DNA from: JABIFK01 sp047619225
Lineage (GTDB): Bacteria > Latescibacterota > UBA2968
Direction: 5' to 3'
Length of the DNA stretch: 64,000 nt
NCBI GenBank assembly: GCA_047619225.1
Contig: JBLHJX010000003.1
Coordinates: 5,003 to 69,002 of the forward strand
Position numbers and translations under genes: made by a program. The notes beneath the pieces are model-generated. The model was not told the DNA's origin, did not search any database, and saw nothing but the letters and a program-made list of their open reading frames with translations. Of this stretch, positions 16,231 to 24,555 are shown piece after piece (position 1 is the stretch's first letter; the number at the start of each line of letters is the position of its first letter).

Positions 16231-17352
16231 ATGTCCAGTGCACCGAAACCTGAAATGATCGCTCAGTGGCGACATCACCTGCAAGACGAAGCCGATGCCG
16301 CTTTTCTGTATCGACGATTATCAGACCATGAACCCAATCAAAAAAAGAAGGATCTGTATTGGCGTATGTCAGATGTCGAAGATCGACATACAGAAGCCTG
16401 GCGGCAGGTGTTTAAAGAATATGACATTCCATTTAAAGAACCGCGCCCATCTCTGAAGTCGCGTTTCTTGGCTTGGGTAGGCTCTCATTTTGGTGCTGAG
16501 GTCTTGCTGTCATTCTTGTTGAGAGAAGAAGGTAAAGAGGTGAAGTCTTATCTCGAGCTGTATCAAAACAGTGAACCTGGAAGATCTAAAGAGACGGCGT
16601 TACGGTTGGCCAAGGAGTCTGCAGGCCATGCCGAAACATTGTCGGGCATTGCTGATATTGAAGGCGAGCCTTGGCATAATGCCGATTCAGGTGGTTTTGT
16701 GCGCAATGTGGTTTATGGATTTAATGATGGGTTGACTGCAAACTTTGGGTTGGTGGCTGGTGTTATTGGCGCAGCTGTTGAGCCACATATGATTTTGGTA
16801 ACAGGCGTGGCTGGTACAATTGCCGATGCGTTGTCTATGGGGTCTTCGGGGTATTTGGCTGCCAAGAGTGAGCAAGAAGTTTATACCTATGAGATTGAAA
16901 TGGAGCGCACAGAAATTCAGTTGATGCCCGAATTGGAGACCGAAGAATTAGCACTGATTTATCAAGCCCGTGGTATTGATCGTGAGCAGGCTGAGGAACT
17001 TGCCCAAGATGTGATGTCTGATCCTGAGCGCGCTTTGGAAGAGAAGGTGCGTGAAGAGTTGAAGATTGGTGAACCTCATGCCACGCCTATGCAAGAAGCT
17101 TGGATAACGGGTTCGGCAACAGCCGTAGGTGCATTCATTCCTGTTGTGCCTTTTTTGCTGATGTCGGGGGCAACTGCCATGTGGACTTCATTTGCCATTT
17201 CGATGTTGTCGCATTTTGCAGTGGGTGCGGCGCGTAGTTTGTTTACTGGGCGGAGTATTTTTCGCAGCGGGGGCGATATGTTGGTTGTTGGGTTTGGGGT
17301 TGCTTTGGGTGGTTATTTGGTGGGTGATTTGATGGTTCGCTGGTTGATGTAG
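16231..17352 (+). CDS. Ferritin-like/VIT1-CCC1 fusion membrane iron transporter (MbfA-like)
   Basis: The protein has 373 residues from the ATG at 16231, which follows AAGGAG. The N-terminal 140 residues form a ferritin-like domain with Glu/His metal ligands (DEADAAFLYRRL, DVEDRHTEAW, REEGKE). The C-terminal part is a VIT1/CCC1 transporter with GFNDGLTANFGLVAG and several membrane helices (about 155-235 and 295-373). Such fusions export or sequester Fe2+ or Mn2+ and protect against peroxide stress. Only 10 bp separate it from malate synthase and 10 bp from the following kinase, so it appears co-transcribed. Its link to sugar metabolism is unclear. Confidence 0.85.
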   Translation: MSSAPKPEMIAQWRHHLQDEADAAFLYRRLSDHEPNQKKKDLYWRMSDVEDRHTEAWRQVFKEYDIPFKEPRPSLKSRFLAWVGSHFGAEVLLSFLLREEGKEVKSYLELYQNSEPGRSKETALRLAKESAGHAETLSGIADIEGEPWHNADSGGFVRNVVYGFNDGLTANFGLVAGVIGAAVEPHMILVTGVAGTIADALSMGSSGYLAAKSEQEVYTYEIEMERTEIQLMPELETEELALIYQARGIDREQAEELAQDVMSDPERALEEKVREELKIGEPHATPMQEAWITGSATAVGAFIPVVPFLLMSGATAMWTSFAISMLSHFAVGAARSLFTGRSIFRSGGDMLVVGFGVALGGYLVGDLMVRWLM

Positions 17353-17362
17353 GGGATTGTGG

Positions 17363-18736
17363 ATGTCTGGTCTGATTTTAAGTTATTATGGCGATGATTT
17401 TACGGGTTCAACCGATGTGATGGAGTCGCTGTCCTTTGCAGGGGTGAAGACGGTGTTGTTTATGGCACCGCCAGCGCCTGAGCAGATCGCACGATTTCCC
17501 GGTGTGAAAGCAGTGGGTGTTGCTGGGCGCACACGGTCGATGGCTCCTGATGATATGGTGCATGAGTTACGCCCTGTTTATGAAGCATTCAAGGGGTTGA
17601 ACACTCCGATTGTACATTACAAAACGTGTTCAACATTTGATTCGGCACCCGATGTGGGCAGCATTGGACAGGCGATTGATTTGGGACACGACGTGTTTGG
17701 ATGTCCCTTTGTGCCGCTTGTTGTGGGTGCACCGGTTCTGAATCGGTATTGCGCGTTTGGCAATCTGTTTGCCCGGTCGGGATTAGAAAGTGACTTGTTT
17801 CGCTTAGATCGCCATCCTACGATGAAACAGCATCCGATCACACCGATGACGGAGGCCGATTTGCGGCTGCATTTGGCCAAACAAACCGATAAGGCTATTG
17901 GATTGCTGGATCTTTTGGCGTTGGGGTTGGATGATGAGGGTTTGGATCGGGCGTTTGATTCGGTGATGGATGCAAGACCCGATGTTGTGTTGTTTGATAC
18001 GGTGTATGATGTGCATTTGCCAAAGATTGGGCGTCTAATTTGGCAACACGCACAAGCGGGCGCGTTGTTTGTTGCGGGGTCTTCGGGTGCTGAGTATGCA
18101 TTGGTTGCCCATTGGCGCGATGTGGGCCTCATTCCTGAAGCACCTGTAATTCCAACTGTGGATAGGGTCGATCAAATTGTGATTGTTTCTGGCAGTTGTT
18201 CGCCTGTGACGGCCAATCAAATTGATTATGCCGTTCAGAACGGATTTGTTGAGGTTGCACTTGATCCCGTTTCTTTTGCAGATGAATCTATGGTAGAGGG
18301 TGCGATTTCTGCAGGGATTAAAGCGGGTTTAGAAGCCTTAGCAAGTGGGGGGAGTGTGATTTTACACACGGGACGGGGGCCGAATGACCCGCGTATTGCA
18401 AAGACGACGGACTATTTGAAGGCGCAAGGGTATAGCGATTTGGACATCAAGCTGAGAAGTGGTGAGGTATTTGGTACGGCATTGGGGCGTATTTTGAAGG
18501 GCATTTTGGCACAATCTAATTTGAAGCGTGCGGCAACAGCAGGAGGCGATACGTCGTATTATGTGGCAAAGGCCTTGGGCATTGAGGCATTGGAGGTGGT
18601 TGCGCCCACAGCACCCGGATCGCCTATGTGTCGGATTTATGGGGTGGATTTGGATGGTGTGGAGATGACGTTTAAAGGTGGGCAGGTAGGTAAAGTGGAT
18701 TTTTTCGTTACTGTGAAGACGGGACAGTTTTCATAA
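17363..18736 (+). CDS. oiaK: DUF1537-family kinase, probable 3-oxo-isoapionate kinase
   Basis: The protein has 457 residues from the ATG at 17363. It opens with YYGDDFTGSTDVME, the variant N-terminal motif I associate with OiaK-type members (the first copy has DDDPTGAQ). The C-terminal domain carries AGGDTSYYVAKALG, which corresponds to the nucleotide-binding loop. OiaK phosphorylates 3-oxo-isoapionate at O4 with ATP. The assignment leans on the next gene, an ApnO-like oxidoisomerase 15 bp downstream that would supply the substrate, and on the RuBisCO-like protein that would use the product. Confidence 0.72.
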   Translation: MSGLILSYYGDDFTGSTDVMESLSFAGVKTVLFMAPPAPEQIARFPGVKAVGVAGRTRSMAPDDMVHELRPVYEAFKGLNTPIVHYKTCSTFDSAPDVGSIGQAIDLGHDVFGCPFVPLVVGAPVLNRYCAFGNLFARSGLESDLFRLDRHPTMKQHPITPMTEADLRLHLAKQTDKAIGLLDLLALGLDDEGLDRAFDSVMDARPDVVLFDTVYDVHLPKIGRLIWQHAQAGALFVAGSSGAEYALVAHWRDVGLIPEAPVIPTVDRVDQIVIVSGSCSPVTANQIDYAVQNGFVEVALDPVSFADESMVEGAISAGIKAGLEALASGGSVILHTGRGPNDPRIAKTTDYLKAQGYSDLDIKLRSGEVFGTALGRILKGILAQSNLKRAATAGGDTSYYVAKALGIEALEVVAPTAPGSPMCRIYGVDLDGVEMTFKGGQVGKVDFFVTVKTGQFS

Positions 18737-18751
18737 CAGAAGGAGTAGGAA

Positions 18752-19585
18752 ATGGCAATAAAGATTGCTTTGGTCGGTGCCGCAGGTAACATGGGCACAC
18801 GGGCTTATAACGCATTGCATGTAGATTCCGATTACGAATTGTTTTGTATAGAAAGTCCGGCAGGTGTAGAAAAAATGCGTGAGCGGGGTGTTGATTGTGT
18901 GCTGTTGGAGGAAGCGGTTCAGGGGGCCGATGTGGCATTGATGACCGTGCCCGATATTTTGGTGGGCAAAGTGTCTACTTTGGTTGTGCCCCATTTAAGG
19001 CCAGGAGCCATGCTCATTGTGTTAGACCCCGCAGCACCTTACGCGGGTGAATTGCCCGTGCGAGATGATGTGAGCTACTTTGCAACACATCCGGCACATC
19101 CGCCGGTGTTTAATGATGAAGTAGATATGGCGGCTCGGCGGGATTTTTTTGGCAGTGGTTTGGCCAAACAATCGATTGTGAATGCGTTGATCCAAGGGCC
19201 GGAAGAAGATTATGCCAAGGGTGAAGCAATTGGCAGCCGCATGTTTCAACCCATCTTACGGTCGCATCGGGTCACTTTGGAACAGATGGCGATGTTGGAA
19301 CCCGCGATGTCTGAAACCATGGCGGCCACTTGCATTACGGTGATGCGTGAAGCAATGGATGAAGCCATTTCACGCGGTGTGCCTGCCGAAGCCGCACGCG
19401 ACTTCATGATGGGACATATCAATATTGAGTTGGCCATTGTATTTGATGAAATTGATTGGGAGTTTTCCGACGGCGCAAAATTGGCGGTAGAAAAGGCAAA
19501 AGAGACTGTTTTTCAGGCCGATTGGAAGAAAGTTTTTGACCGGGAGAATTTGTTAGCAAGCGTAAAAGATATTGTAAAAGGTTAA
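18752..19585 (+). CDS. apnO: ApnO-like D-apionate oxidoisomerase (6-phosphogluconate-dehydrogenase-like)
   Basis: The protein has 277 residues; AAGGAG precedes the ATG. The N-terminal Rossmann fold has VGAAGNMGTRAY (about residues 8-19). The helical C-terminal part matches the PDGH_C type (QPILRSHRVTLEQMAMLEPAMSET, read here in pieces; then DFMMGHINIEL). ApnO converts D-apionate to 3-oxo-isoapionate with NAD+. The gene is shorter than classical 6-phosphogluconate dehydrogenases, as expected for this family. It sits directly behind the OiaK-like kinase and ahead of a GntR regulator. The family call is solid; the substrate depends on context. Confidence 0.75.
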   Translation: MAIKIALVGAAGNMGTRAYNALHVDSDYELFCIESPAGVEKMRERGVDCVLLEEAVQGADVALMTVPDILVGKVSTLVVPHLRPGAMLIVLDPAAPYAGELPVRDDVSYFATHPAHPPVFNDEVDMAARRDFFGSGLAKQSIVNALIQGPEEDYAKGEAIGSRMFQPILRSHRVTLEQMAMLEPAMSETMAATCITVMREAMDEAISRGVPAEAARDFMMGHINIELAIVFDEIDWEFSDGAKLAVEKAKETVFQADWKKVFDRENLLASVKDIVKG

Positions 19586-19593
19586 TATCACAT

Positions 19594-19622
19594 GGGGCAC
19601 GGTTTCTGTGCCTTTCTGTTTT
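19594..19622 (+). terminator. Probable terminator after apnO
   Basis: A short GC stem (GGCAC/GTGCC, 19596-19612) is followed by TTTCTGTTTT. It lies between apnO and the regulator gene and may partly uncouple the two. Confidence 0.55.
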
Positions 19623-19642
19623 CATACGATTGGGCTTGTTTT

Positions 19643-20296
19643 ATGCCTGCTGTTATCGACTCACCACGCGTGTTGTTAAAAGACCGTGCATATGAAGCTC
19701 TGAAAGCGTTGATCCTTCAGGAGGTTTTTCCGCCCGGATCATTTCTTTCAGAACGTCAATTGGTTGTGCGTTTGGAAATGAGCAAGACACCTATTCGTGC
19801 GGCCTTGGAACGTTTGGAGAGTGAGGGGTTGGTTTCTGTATCACCTCAGCAAGGCATTTTGGTGCGCGAAATTTCTGTGCATGAGGTGGTCGATATTTTT
19901 GATGTGCGCATTGCATTGGAGCGGTTTGCAATTCAACGGCTAGCGGGTGTGTTATCAGCAGAACAACAAGCGCAAGTAGAACAAAATTTAAGCGAACAAA
20001 AACAGGCACTTATACAAGGTGATGTACCCGTGTTTACAGAATTGGATGCAGACTTTCATATGATGCTGTGTGGTTTTTTAGGAAATCGTGAGGTGGTACA
20101 TGTGATGCGCCGGTTGCGTGATCGGCTGTATCGCATCGCGCTTCAAGTGCTGCGACACGACGTGAATCGCATTCGCACCAGTTACGAAGAACACAGAGAA
20201 ATTTTCGACATGTTGGTTGCCCGTGACGGTGCGCGTGCTGCCGACTTGATTGATGCACACTTAGCTTATGGTAAGCAGGTTCTCATATCAAGATAG
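19643..20296 (+). CDS. GntR-family transcriptional regulator, FadR/FCD subfamily
   Basis: The protein has 217 residues from the ATG at 19643; an earlier in-frame ATG at 19592 would start inside the terminator hairpin. A winged helix-turn-helix occupies about residues 10-75 (LSERQLVVRLEMSKTPIRAAL, read in short blocks). An FCD all-helical ligand domain follows, with metal/ligand residues in ELDADFH, EEHREIF and DAHLAYG. FCD regulators commonly sense acidic sugars or organic acids. As the last gene of the apionate run it is the obvious candidate regulator of that run. The 29-bp palindrome at 4341 is a possible operator. Confidence 0.85.
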   Translation: MPAVIDSPRVLLKDRAYEALKALILQEVFPPGSFLSERQLVVRLEMSKTPIRAALERLESEGLVSVSPQQGILVREISVHEVVDIFDVRIALERFAIQRLAGVLSAEQQAQVEQNLSEQKQALIQGDVPVFTELDADFHMMLCGFLGNREVVHVMRRLRDRLYRIALQVLRHDVNRIRTSYEEHREIFDMLVARDGARAADLIDAHLAYGKQVLISR

Positions 20297-20307
20297 GGTT
20301 ATAAATT

Positions 20308-21066
20308 ATGCGAACTGTGCTGGTTTTGGATGTGGGCAATACACGGGTTAAGGTGGGTTTGTTTGTCGAGGGGCGTTTAGAGGCGCGTTTGCTGGTTGAA
20401 ACCGATCAAACACGTGATGTTGGTTTTTTTACGGATCGTTTGCGTACCATGTTTGAACAATGGGCGGGTTTGGATGCGTGTTTGATCGCGTCTGTGGTTC
20501 GGGGTGTTCCGGTACTGTTGATAGAAGCTGTGCAAGCTGTTTGGTCTGTGTCACCGCTTGTGGTTAATTCGCAGGATAATTTGGGTGTTCTGGTCGCGGT
20601 TCCCAAGCCCGAAGACGTAGGCATTGATCGGTTACTTGAGGCCAGTGAAGCGTTCCATATTTTGCATTCGGGTGTGGTGGTGGCTGCTTTTGGTTCGGCG
20701 ATTACGATTGATTTGATAACGGATGATGGCACATTTCGAGGGGGGACTATTCTACCGGGTTTGCGTACGGGGCTACAAGCATTACACCAGGAGACGAGTT
20801 TGTTGCCCCACTTAGAGGTTAAAGCACCTGAGGGGGTGTTGGGTACTGATACGGTTGCATGCATGCAGGCGGGTGTGGTATATGGGGCTGCGGGAGCGGT
20901 GGATCGTATTTACCAAGAATTGTGTGTTCTTGCAGGTCAGGCATTGCCTTTGGTGGTTACTGGAGGGGATGTGCGTTATGTGGCGTCTTTGTTGCAAACG
21001 CATCATCAAATTGAAGACGATCTCGTTTTACGCGGGCTGGTTTCGTTAGATGCGCGCATTTCATAA
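20308..21066 (+). CDS. coaX: Type III pantothenate kinase
   Basis: The protein has 252 residues. ASKHA-fold signatures are seen: LDVGNTRVKVG at the N-terminus (phosphate loop), VGIDRLLE in the middle, FGSAITIDL (close to the usual D-x-GTAxT-D) and GGTILPGL. It phosphorylates pantothenate in the first step of coenzyme A synthesis, needs a monovalent cation and is not inhibited by CoA. It starts 11 bp after the regulator gene. The usual Asp of the DxGTA motif appears as Phe-Gly here; other substitutions are known in the family. Confidence 0.9.
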   Translation: MRTVLVLDVGNTRVKVGLFVEGRLEARLLVETDQTRDVGFFTDRLRTMFEQWAGLDACLIASVVRGVPVLLIEAVQAVWSVSPLVVNSQDNLGVLVAVPKPEDVGIDRLLEASEAFHILHSGVVVAAFGSAITIDLITDDGTFRGGTILPGLRTGLQALHQETSLLPHLEVKAPEGVLGTDTVACMQAGVVYGAAGAVDRIYQELCVLAGQALPLVVTGGDVRYVASLLQTHHQIEDDLVLRGLVSLDARIS

Positions 21067-21076
21067 AGCTTGATGA

Positions 21077-21115
21077 TAAAAAAGAGGCCGTGGATCGTTT
21101 GTGATCAGCGGCCTT
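21077..21115 (-). terminator. Terminator between convergent genes
   Basis: The stem AGGCCG/CGGCCT, extended by GATC pairing (21085-21115), has a run of six T on the minus-strand side. It mainly serves the small minus-strand gene and may also stop coaX transcripts. Confidence 0.75.
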
Positions 21116-21123
21116 TGATTATA

Positions 21124-21462
21124 TTACGCTTCACCTTTGCGTTGTTTGAGTTCGTTCGCCAACCGTAGTTTTTCGGCATTCATCTCGGCGTCTTGTTTGG
21201 CTTGGGTGTTAAATTCCTTATATTCCTTCTGCAATTTCTCAGCTTTGCGTTGAGAGATTTTAATTTTTCGTTTGAGTTTGTCTATTTCTCCATTGGCCGC
21301 CGTTACCTCTTTTACCGCGATTTTGAGGCGAAATTTGGCCTGTCCGGTCACGTCCATTGCTTCTGACAATTTGGATCTTTTGCTTACTATTGAAGATGTG
21401 GTAAACCATTTCAGTGTAATCGTGAGGGCCATGAAAGCAATGGCAATGAGTGCGAGTGTCAT
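21124..21462 (-). CDS. Small membrane-anchored coiled-coil protein, unknown
   Basis: The protein has 112 residues from the ATG at 21462, preceded by CAGGAAGGG. An in-frame TTG seven codons earlier overlaps that site. A single N-terminal membrane helix (about residues 2-20) is followed by a highly charged, heptad-rich Lys/Glu region (about 40-110) that should form a long coiled coil. No family is recognised. It could be a structural or division-related factor. It has its own promoter on the minus strand and its own terminator, so it is a monocistronic unit. Confidence 0.7.
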   Translation of the reverse strand: MTLALIAIAFMALTITLKWFTTSSIVSKRSKLSEAMDVTGQAKFRLKIAVKEVTAANGEIDKLKRKIKISQRKAEKLQKEYKEFNTQAKQDAEMNAEKLRLANELKQRKGEA

Positions 21463-21498
21463 ATTCAAATCCCTTCCTGACAATGGGTAAGTTTGTAT

Positions 21499-21527
21499 AA
21501 ATTACAATAGGTTGTGTCGGTTGTCAA
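21499..21527 (-). promoter_or_regulatory. Promoter for the coiled-coil gene
   Basis: On the minus strand, TTGACA (21522-21527), 17 bp, then TAATTT (21499-21504). It is back to back with a + strand promoter. Confidence 0.65.
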
Positions 21528-21539
21528 TGGGGGTGGCGA

Positions 21540-21568
21540 TTGACTTTCTGTTTTTTTCCGTCTATCAT
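21540..21568 (+). promoter_or_regulatory. Promoter for the CBM9-like gene
   Basis: TTGACT (21540-21545), 17 bp, TATCAT (21563-21568), about 40 bp before the ATG at 21611. Confidence 0.7.
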
Positions 21569-21610
21569 GGGTGGATCGTTTTCCATTCACATTCCAATTT
21601 GAGGTGTCTT

Positions 21611-22366
21611 ATGAGTTGGGTTATCGTCTGTATGACCACTTTTTTGTTGTTGGGAGTTTCTTGGAAATCTGCACATGCTGAACCACGGCCGGTGTATACT
21701 GTGTATCGCGCAGGAACACCCATTGTGATTGATGGTCGGTTGGATGAACCCGCTTGGGTTGGGGCACCCGACGTGGGGAAATTTGTATTTCCATGGTATG
21801 AGTCAGGCAAAAAAGAACAAACCATCGCAAAGATGTTGTGGGATGATGAGAATCTATATGTGGCCTTTGTATGTGAAGATGCACATATTTGGGCAGAACA
21901 TACTGCGCGCGATTCGTCTGTGTGGAAAGACGATACGGTTGAGGTGTTTACCGCCCCCAATCCAGACCGACCGCAAGCATATTTTAATATTGAGATGAAT
22001 GTGCTGGGTATCTTTTTAGATCAGTTTCATCCCAAAGGCGCGGGCGTGCCTGTTGAAGAGGAGTGGAATGGCGAGGGCATTCAGATTAAGACGTCCATTG
22101 TGGGTACATTGAATGATGATTCGGATGACGATCAGTATTGGATTTTGGAAGCTGCAATTCCATTAAAGAACTTTGCACACGTTGCAAAAAACACACCGCC
22201 AAGAGATGGGGATATTTGGCATTTGGGTTTGAATCGTTTGGGTGGAAAAACCAATCAACAGTATAGCCAGTGGTCAGCAAGCCAAACCCCGAACCCCCAG
22301 TTTCATGCACCCGATGACTTCGGCAGAGTGACATTCTCTAACACGGTCAGCCCGTTTTGGCGGTAA
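21611..22366 (+). CDS. Secreted CBM9-like carbohydrate-binding protein
   Basis: The protein has 251 residues from the ATG at 21611 (GAGGTG ahead). A signal peptide is clear: hydrophobic residues 3-17, then SAHA, with likely cleavage before EPRP. The rest is one CBM9-like beta-sandwich. It starts with VIDGRLDEPAW, then LWDDENLYVAF, DDTVEVF and a C-terminal FGRVTF. Family 9-like domains bind sugars and are often attached to xylanases; here it stands alone. Its own promoter indicates separate regulation. The ligand is unknown. Confidence 0.85.
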   Translation: MSWVIVCMTTFLLLGVSWKSAHAEPRPVYTVYRAGTPIVIDGRLDEPAWVGAPDVGKFVFPWYESGKKEQTIAKMLWDDENLYVAFVCEDAHIWAEHTARDSSVWKDDTVEVFTAPNPDRPQAYFNIEMNVLGIFLDQFHPKGAGVPVEEEWNGEGIQIKTSIVGTLNDDSDDDQYWILEAAIPLKNFAHVAKNTPPRDGDIWHLGLNRLGGKTNQQYSQWSASQTPNPQFHAPDDFGRVTFSNTVSPFWR

Positions 22367-22391
22367 ACATTTGGCCGGTGCAGGAGGTTGT

Positions 22392-22496
22392 GTGCGCGTC
22401 GTGGTTTTAGCAGATATTCATGATAATTTACCAGCATTTGAAGCGGTGTTGGACAGGGTGGTCGATATTTCACCATGTGTTGAGAGTTTAAAATGA
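22392..22496 (+). pseudogene. N-terminal remnant of a YfcE-type metallophosphoesterase
   Basis: A 34-codon frame starts at GTG 22392 behind CAGGAGG. It encodes VRVVVLADIHDNLPAFEAVL and then diverges and stops. The ADIHDNLPAFEAVL segment is the classic first metal motif (D-x-H) and following Asn-helix of calcineurin-like phosphoesterases, which normally run to at least 150 residues. Only the first strand and helix survive. The stop overlaps the ATG of the TPR gene. It could be expressed as a leader that couples translation, but it cannot be an enzyme. Confidence 0.6.
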
Positions 22497-24550
22497 TGCA
22501 ATCAAAATGGTTTTATCCGGTGCTGATCGTTTTGGCAGGTGCCGTGGTTTATGCCAACAGTTTGCAAAATGGTTTTACATTTGATGATTGGCCCCTGGTT
22601 GCGCAAAACCCTTTGGTGATGCAACCTCATATTGGGGCCATTTTTTCGTCTGCCTATTGGCCAGACCGCCCAGAGTTGGGGTTGTATCGGCCCTTGACAA
22701 CTTTGAGTTATGCAATCAATCGGTTGGTGTTGGGCGAGGGACCTTGGGGGTTTCATTTGGTGAATGTGGCATTGCACATTGTCAATGCCTTGTTGGTTTT
22801 TGTAGGGATGCGAAAAATTCTTGAGCGGCCGTTTGCGGGATTGTGCGCTCTCATTTTTTTGTTACATCCGGTTCAGACTGAAGCCGTGAACAGTATTGTG
22901 GGACGCGCAGAACTCTTAGCCGCGTTTTGGATGTTGATGGCTTGGATTGCTTTTGCTTATGGTGTTGGCCGGTGGCGCTGGATTTTGGCGGCATTGGCCA
23001 TTTTTTTAGGCTGTTTATGCAAAGAGCACACTGCGATGATGGTGGGTGTTTTGGCCGTCGTTGCGTTTTCGGGCTTGTTCTATACACATCGAGATATGGG
23101 AGAATCCAAGTCTGGGTTTATGGCTCAGTGCTCTCGGTTTTTCAAAGAGAGCCTGAGTGGGATCGTGTTGTGCATTGGGGTTGTGGGTTTGTTTCTATGG
23201 ATGCGTTACGCAGTCATTGGTGCGGTGCTGTTGCCGAGCAAACCGACCTTTATTGATAATCCTTTGGCGCATGTAGATCATTGGCAACGGTGGTTTAATG
23301 CGCTGAGTGTTATTTGGCGGTATACCGTGCTGATGTTTTGGCCGAGTGGTTTTTCTGCGGACTATTCTTTTCAGGCCATCCCGCTTGTCGCGTCTTTGTG
23401 GCATGGTTCGGTTTTGGCGGGTTTGATTGTTGTTTTGGGTTTGTTGGGATTTATTGTTTTTTCTGTCAGACGGCCTGGTTTCGAATCATGGGTTGTGGCC
23501 GCTTTGTGGATTGCACTGCCTGCACTGCCTGTTTCGAATCTCTTGTTTCTAATTGGAACGGTGATGGCTGAGCGATTCATGTATGCGCCCATGGTGGGGT
23601 ATGGTGTTTTGTGCGGTCTTTATTTTTCTTCAATAGGAGCGCGAAGGCCGGGTTTGGCGTTTGCTATCGCATTGGTTCTGCTTGCCGGCCTTGCAAAAAA
23701 TACGACGCAACGCAACCCCGATTGGCAAAATGACTATACTTTGTTTGGCAGTGCAGTAAAGGTTGTACCGGAAAGTGCCAAGGCACATTTCAATTTTGGC
23801 AACGCCATTCGTGATCGTGGCAATTTGACGGCTGCATTGCCACATTATCGCAAGGCTTTATGGATCTATCCAGATTATGCCGAAGTGCATTATAATGTCG
23901 GTGTTATCCAACAAGGTATAGGTAGGGTTGAAGATGCTCTAACCGCGTATGAGAACACACTTACCGCCAACCCCACCCATGTGAATGCATGGACAAATGT
24001 GGGGATCTTACTCGCTCAAAAAGGGGTTTATGATAAGGCTTGTGAAGCTTTTGAAAAGGCTCTGCAACTGGAACCCAAGCGAGTGGAAATCAAGTTCAAT
24101 TATGCTTTGGCATTGCAAAGGCTGAATCGTTTGGATGAGGCCCGCAAGCTCTATTTAGAGATACTTGATGACGCGCCAGATCACGAAGATGCGGCGATTA
24201 ATTTGGCTGAATCACATATCCAGCGTGACGAAAAGGAGCAGGCAATTGCGGTGCTGGATGACATTGTGTATGGTCACGGAAGGGCCTATCAAGCGGCGCT
24301 AAATTTGGCTACGATTTTGGAGAAAGAAGAACGATATGAGGACGCACTTCGTGCGTTTTTAAAAGGGGCAGAAGGACCTGGAGAACGGAGTGTTTTGGCC
24401 CTGTTTGGGGTTGCACGATTGTATGGCCGGTTGGGGAAGTTGGATGAAGCGCGAGGTGCTTTGAATCTGTTTGTTGAACGGTGGACAGGCGATGCAGTAT
24501 TTAAAGTTCGGGCACAAAAGATGTTGAAGCAGTTGAATATGGACGGTTGA
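22493..24550 (+). CDS. Polytopic membrane protein with C-terminal TPR repeats (TMTC-like)
   Basis: The protein has 685 residues. About ten membrane helices fill residues 5-420. The first loop reads NGFTFDDWPLV, the Asp-containing loop found in the GT-C/TMTC-type glycosyltransferase fold. The C-terminal 260 residues are tandem tetratricopeptide repeats (AKAHFNFGNAIRDRG, AEVHYNVGVIQQG, VNAWTNVGILLAQ and later units). Such proteins are thought to transfer sugars from lipid donors to proteins. The donor and targets here are unknown. The gene is boxed between two gene remnants, suggesting a rearranged site. Confidence 0.8.
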   Translation: MMQSKWFYPVLIVLAGAVVYANSLQNGFTFDDWPLVAQNPLVMQPHIGAIFSSAYWPDRPELGLYRPLTTLSYAINRLVLGEGPWGFHLVNVALHIVNALLVFVGMRKILERPFAGLCALIFLLHPVQTEAVNSIVGRAELLAAFWMLMAWIAFAYGVGRWRWILAALAIFLGCLCKEHTAMMVGVLAVVAFSGLFYTHRDMGESKSGFMAQCSRFFKESLSGIVLCIGVVGLFLWMRYAVIGAVLLPSKPTFIDNPLAHVDHWQRWFNALSVIWRYTVLMFWPSGFSADYSFQAIPLVASLWHGSVLAGLIVVLGLLGFIVFSVRRPGFESWVVAALWIALPALPVSNLLFLIGTVMAERFMYAPMVGYGVLCGLYFSSIGARRPGLAFAIALVLLAGLAKNTTQRNPDWQNDYTLFGSAVKVVPESAKAHFNFGNAIRDRGNLTAALPHYRKALWIYPDYAEVHYNVGVIQQGIGRVEDALTAYENTLTANPTHVNAWTNVGILLAQKGVYDKACEAFEKALQLEPKRVEIKFNYALALQRLNRLDEARKLYLEILDDAPDHEDAAINLAESHIQRDEKEQAIAVLDDIVYGHGRAYQAALNLATILEKEERYEDALRAFLKGAEGPGERSVLALFGVARLYGRLGKLDEARGALNLFVERWTGDAVFKVRAQKMLKQLNMDG

Positions 24551-24555
24551 AAACG

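Noticed and set aside
19592..19642. A longer start for the GntR regulator at ATG 19592
   Set aside because: It would begin inside the terminator hairpin of apnO and lacks a ribosome-binding site.
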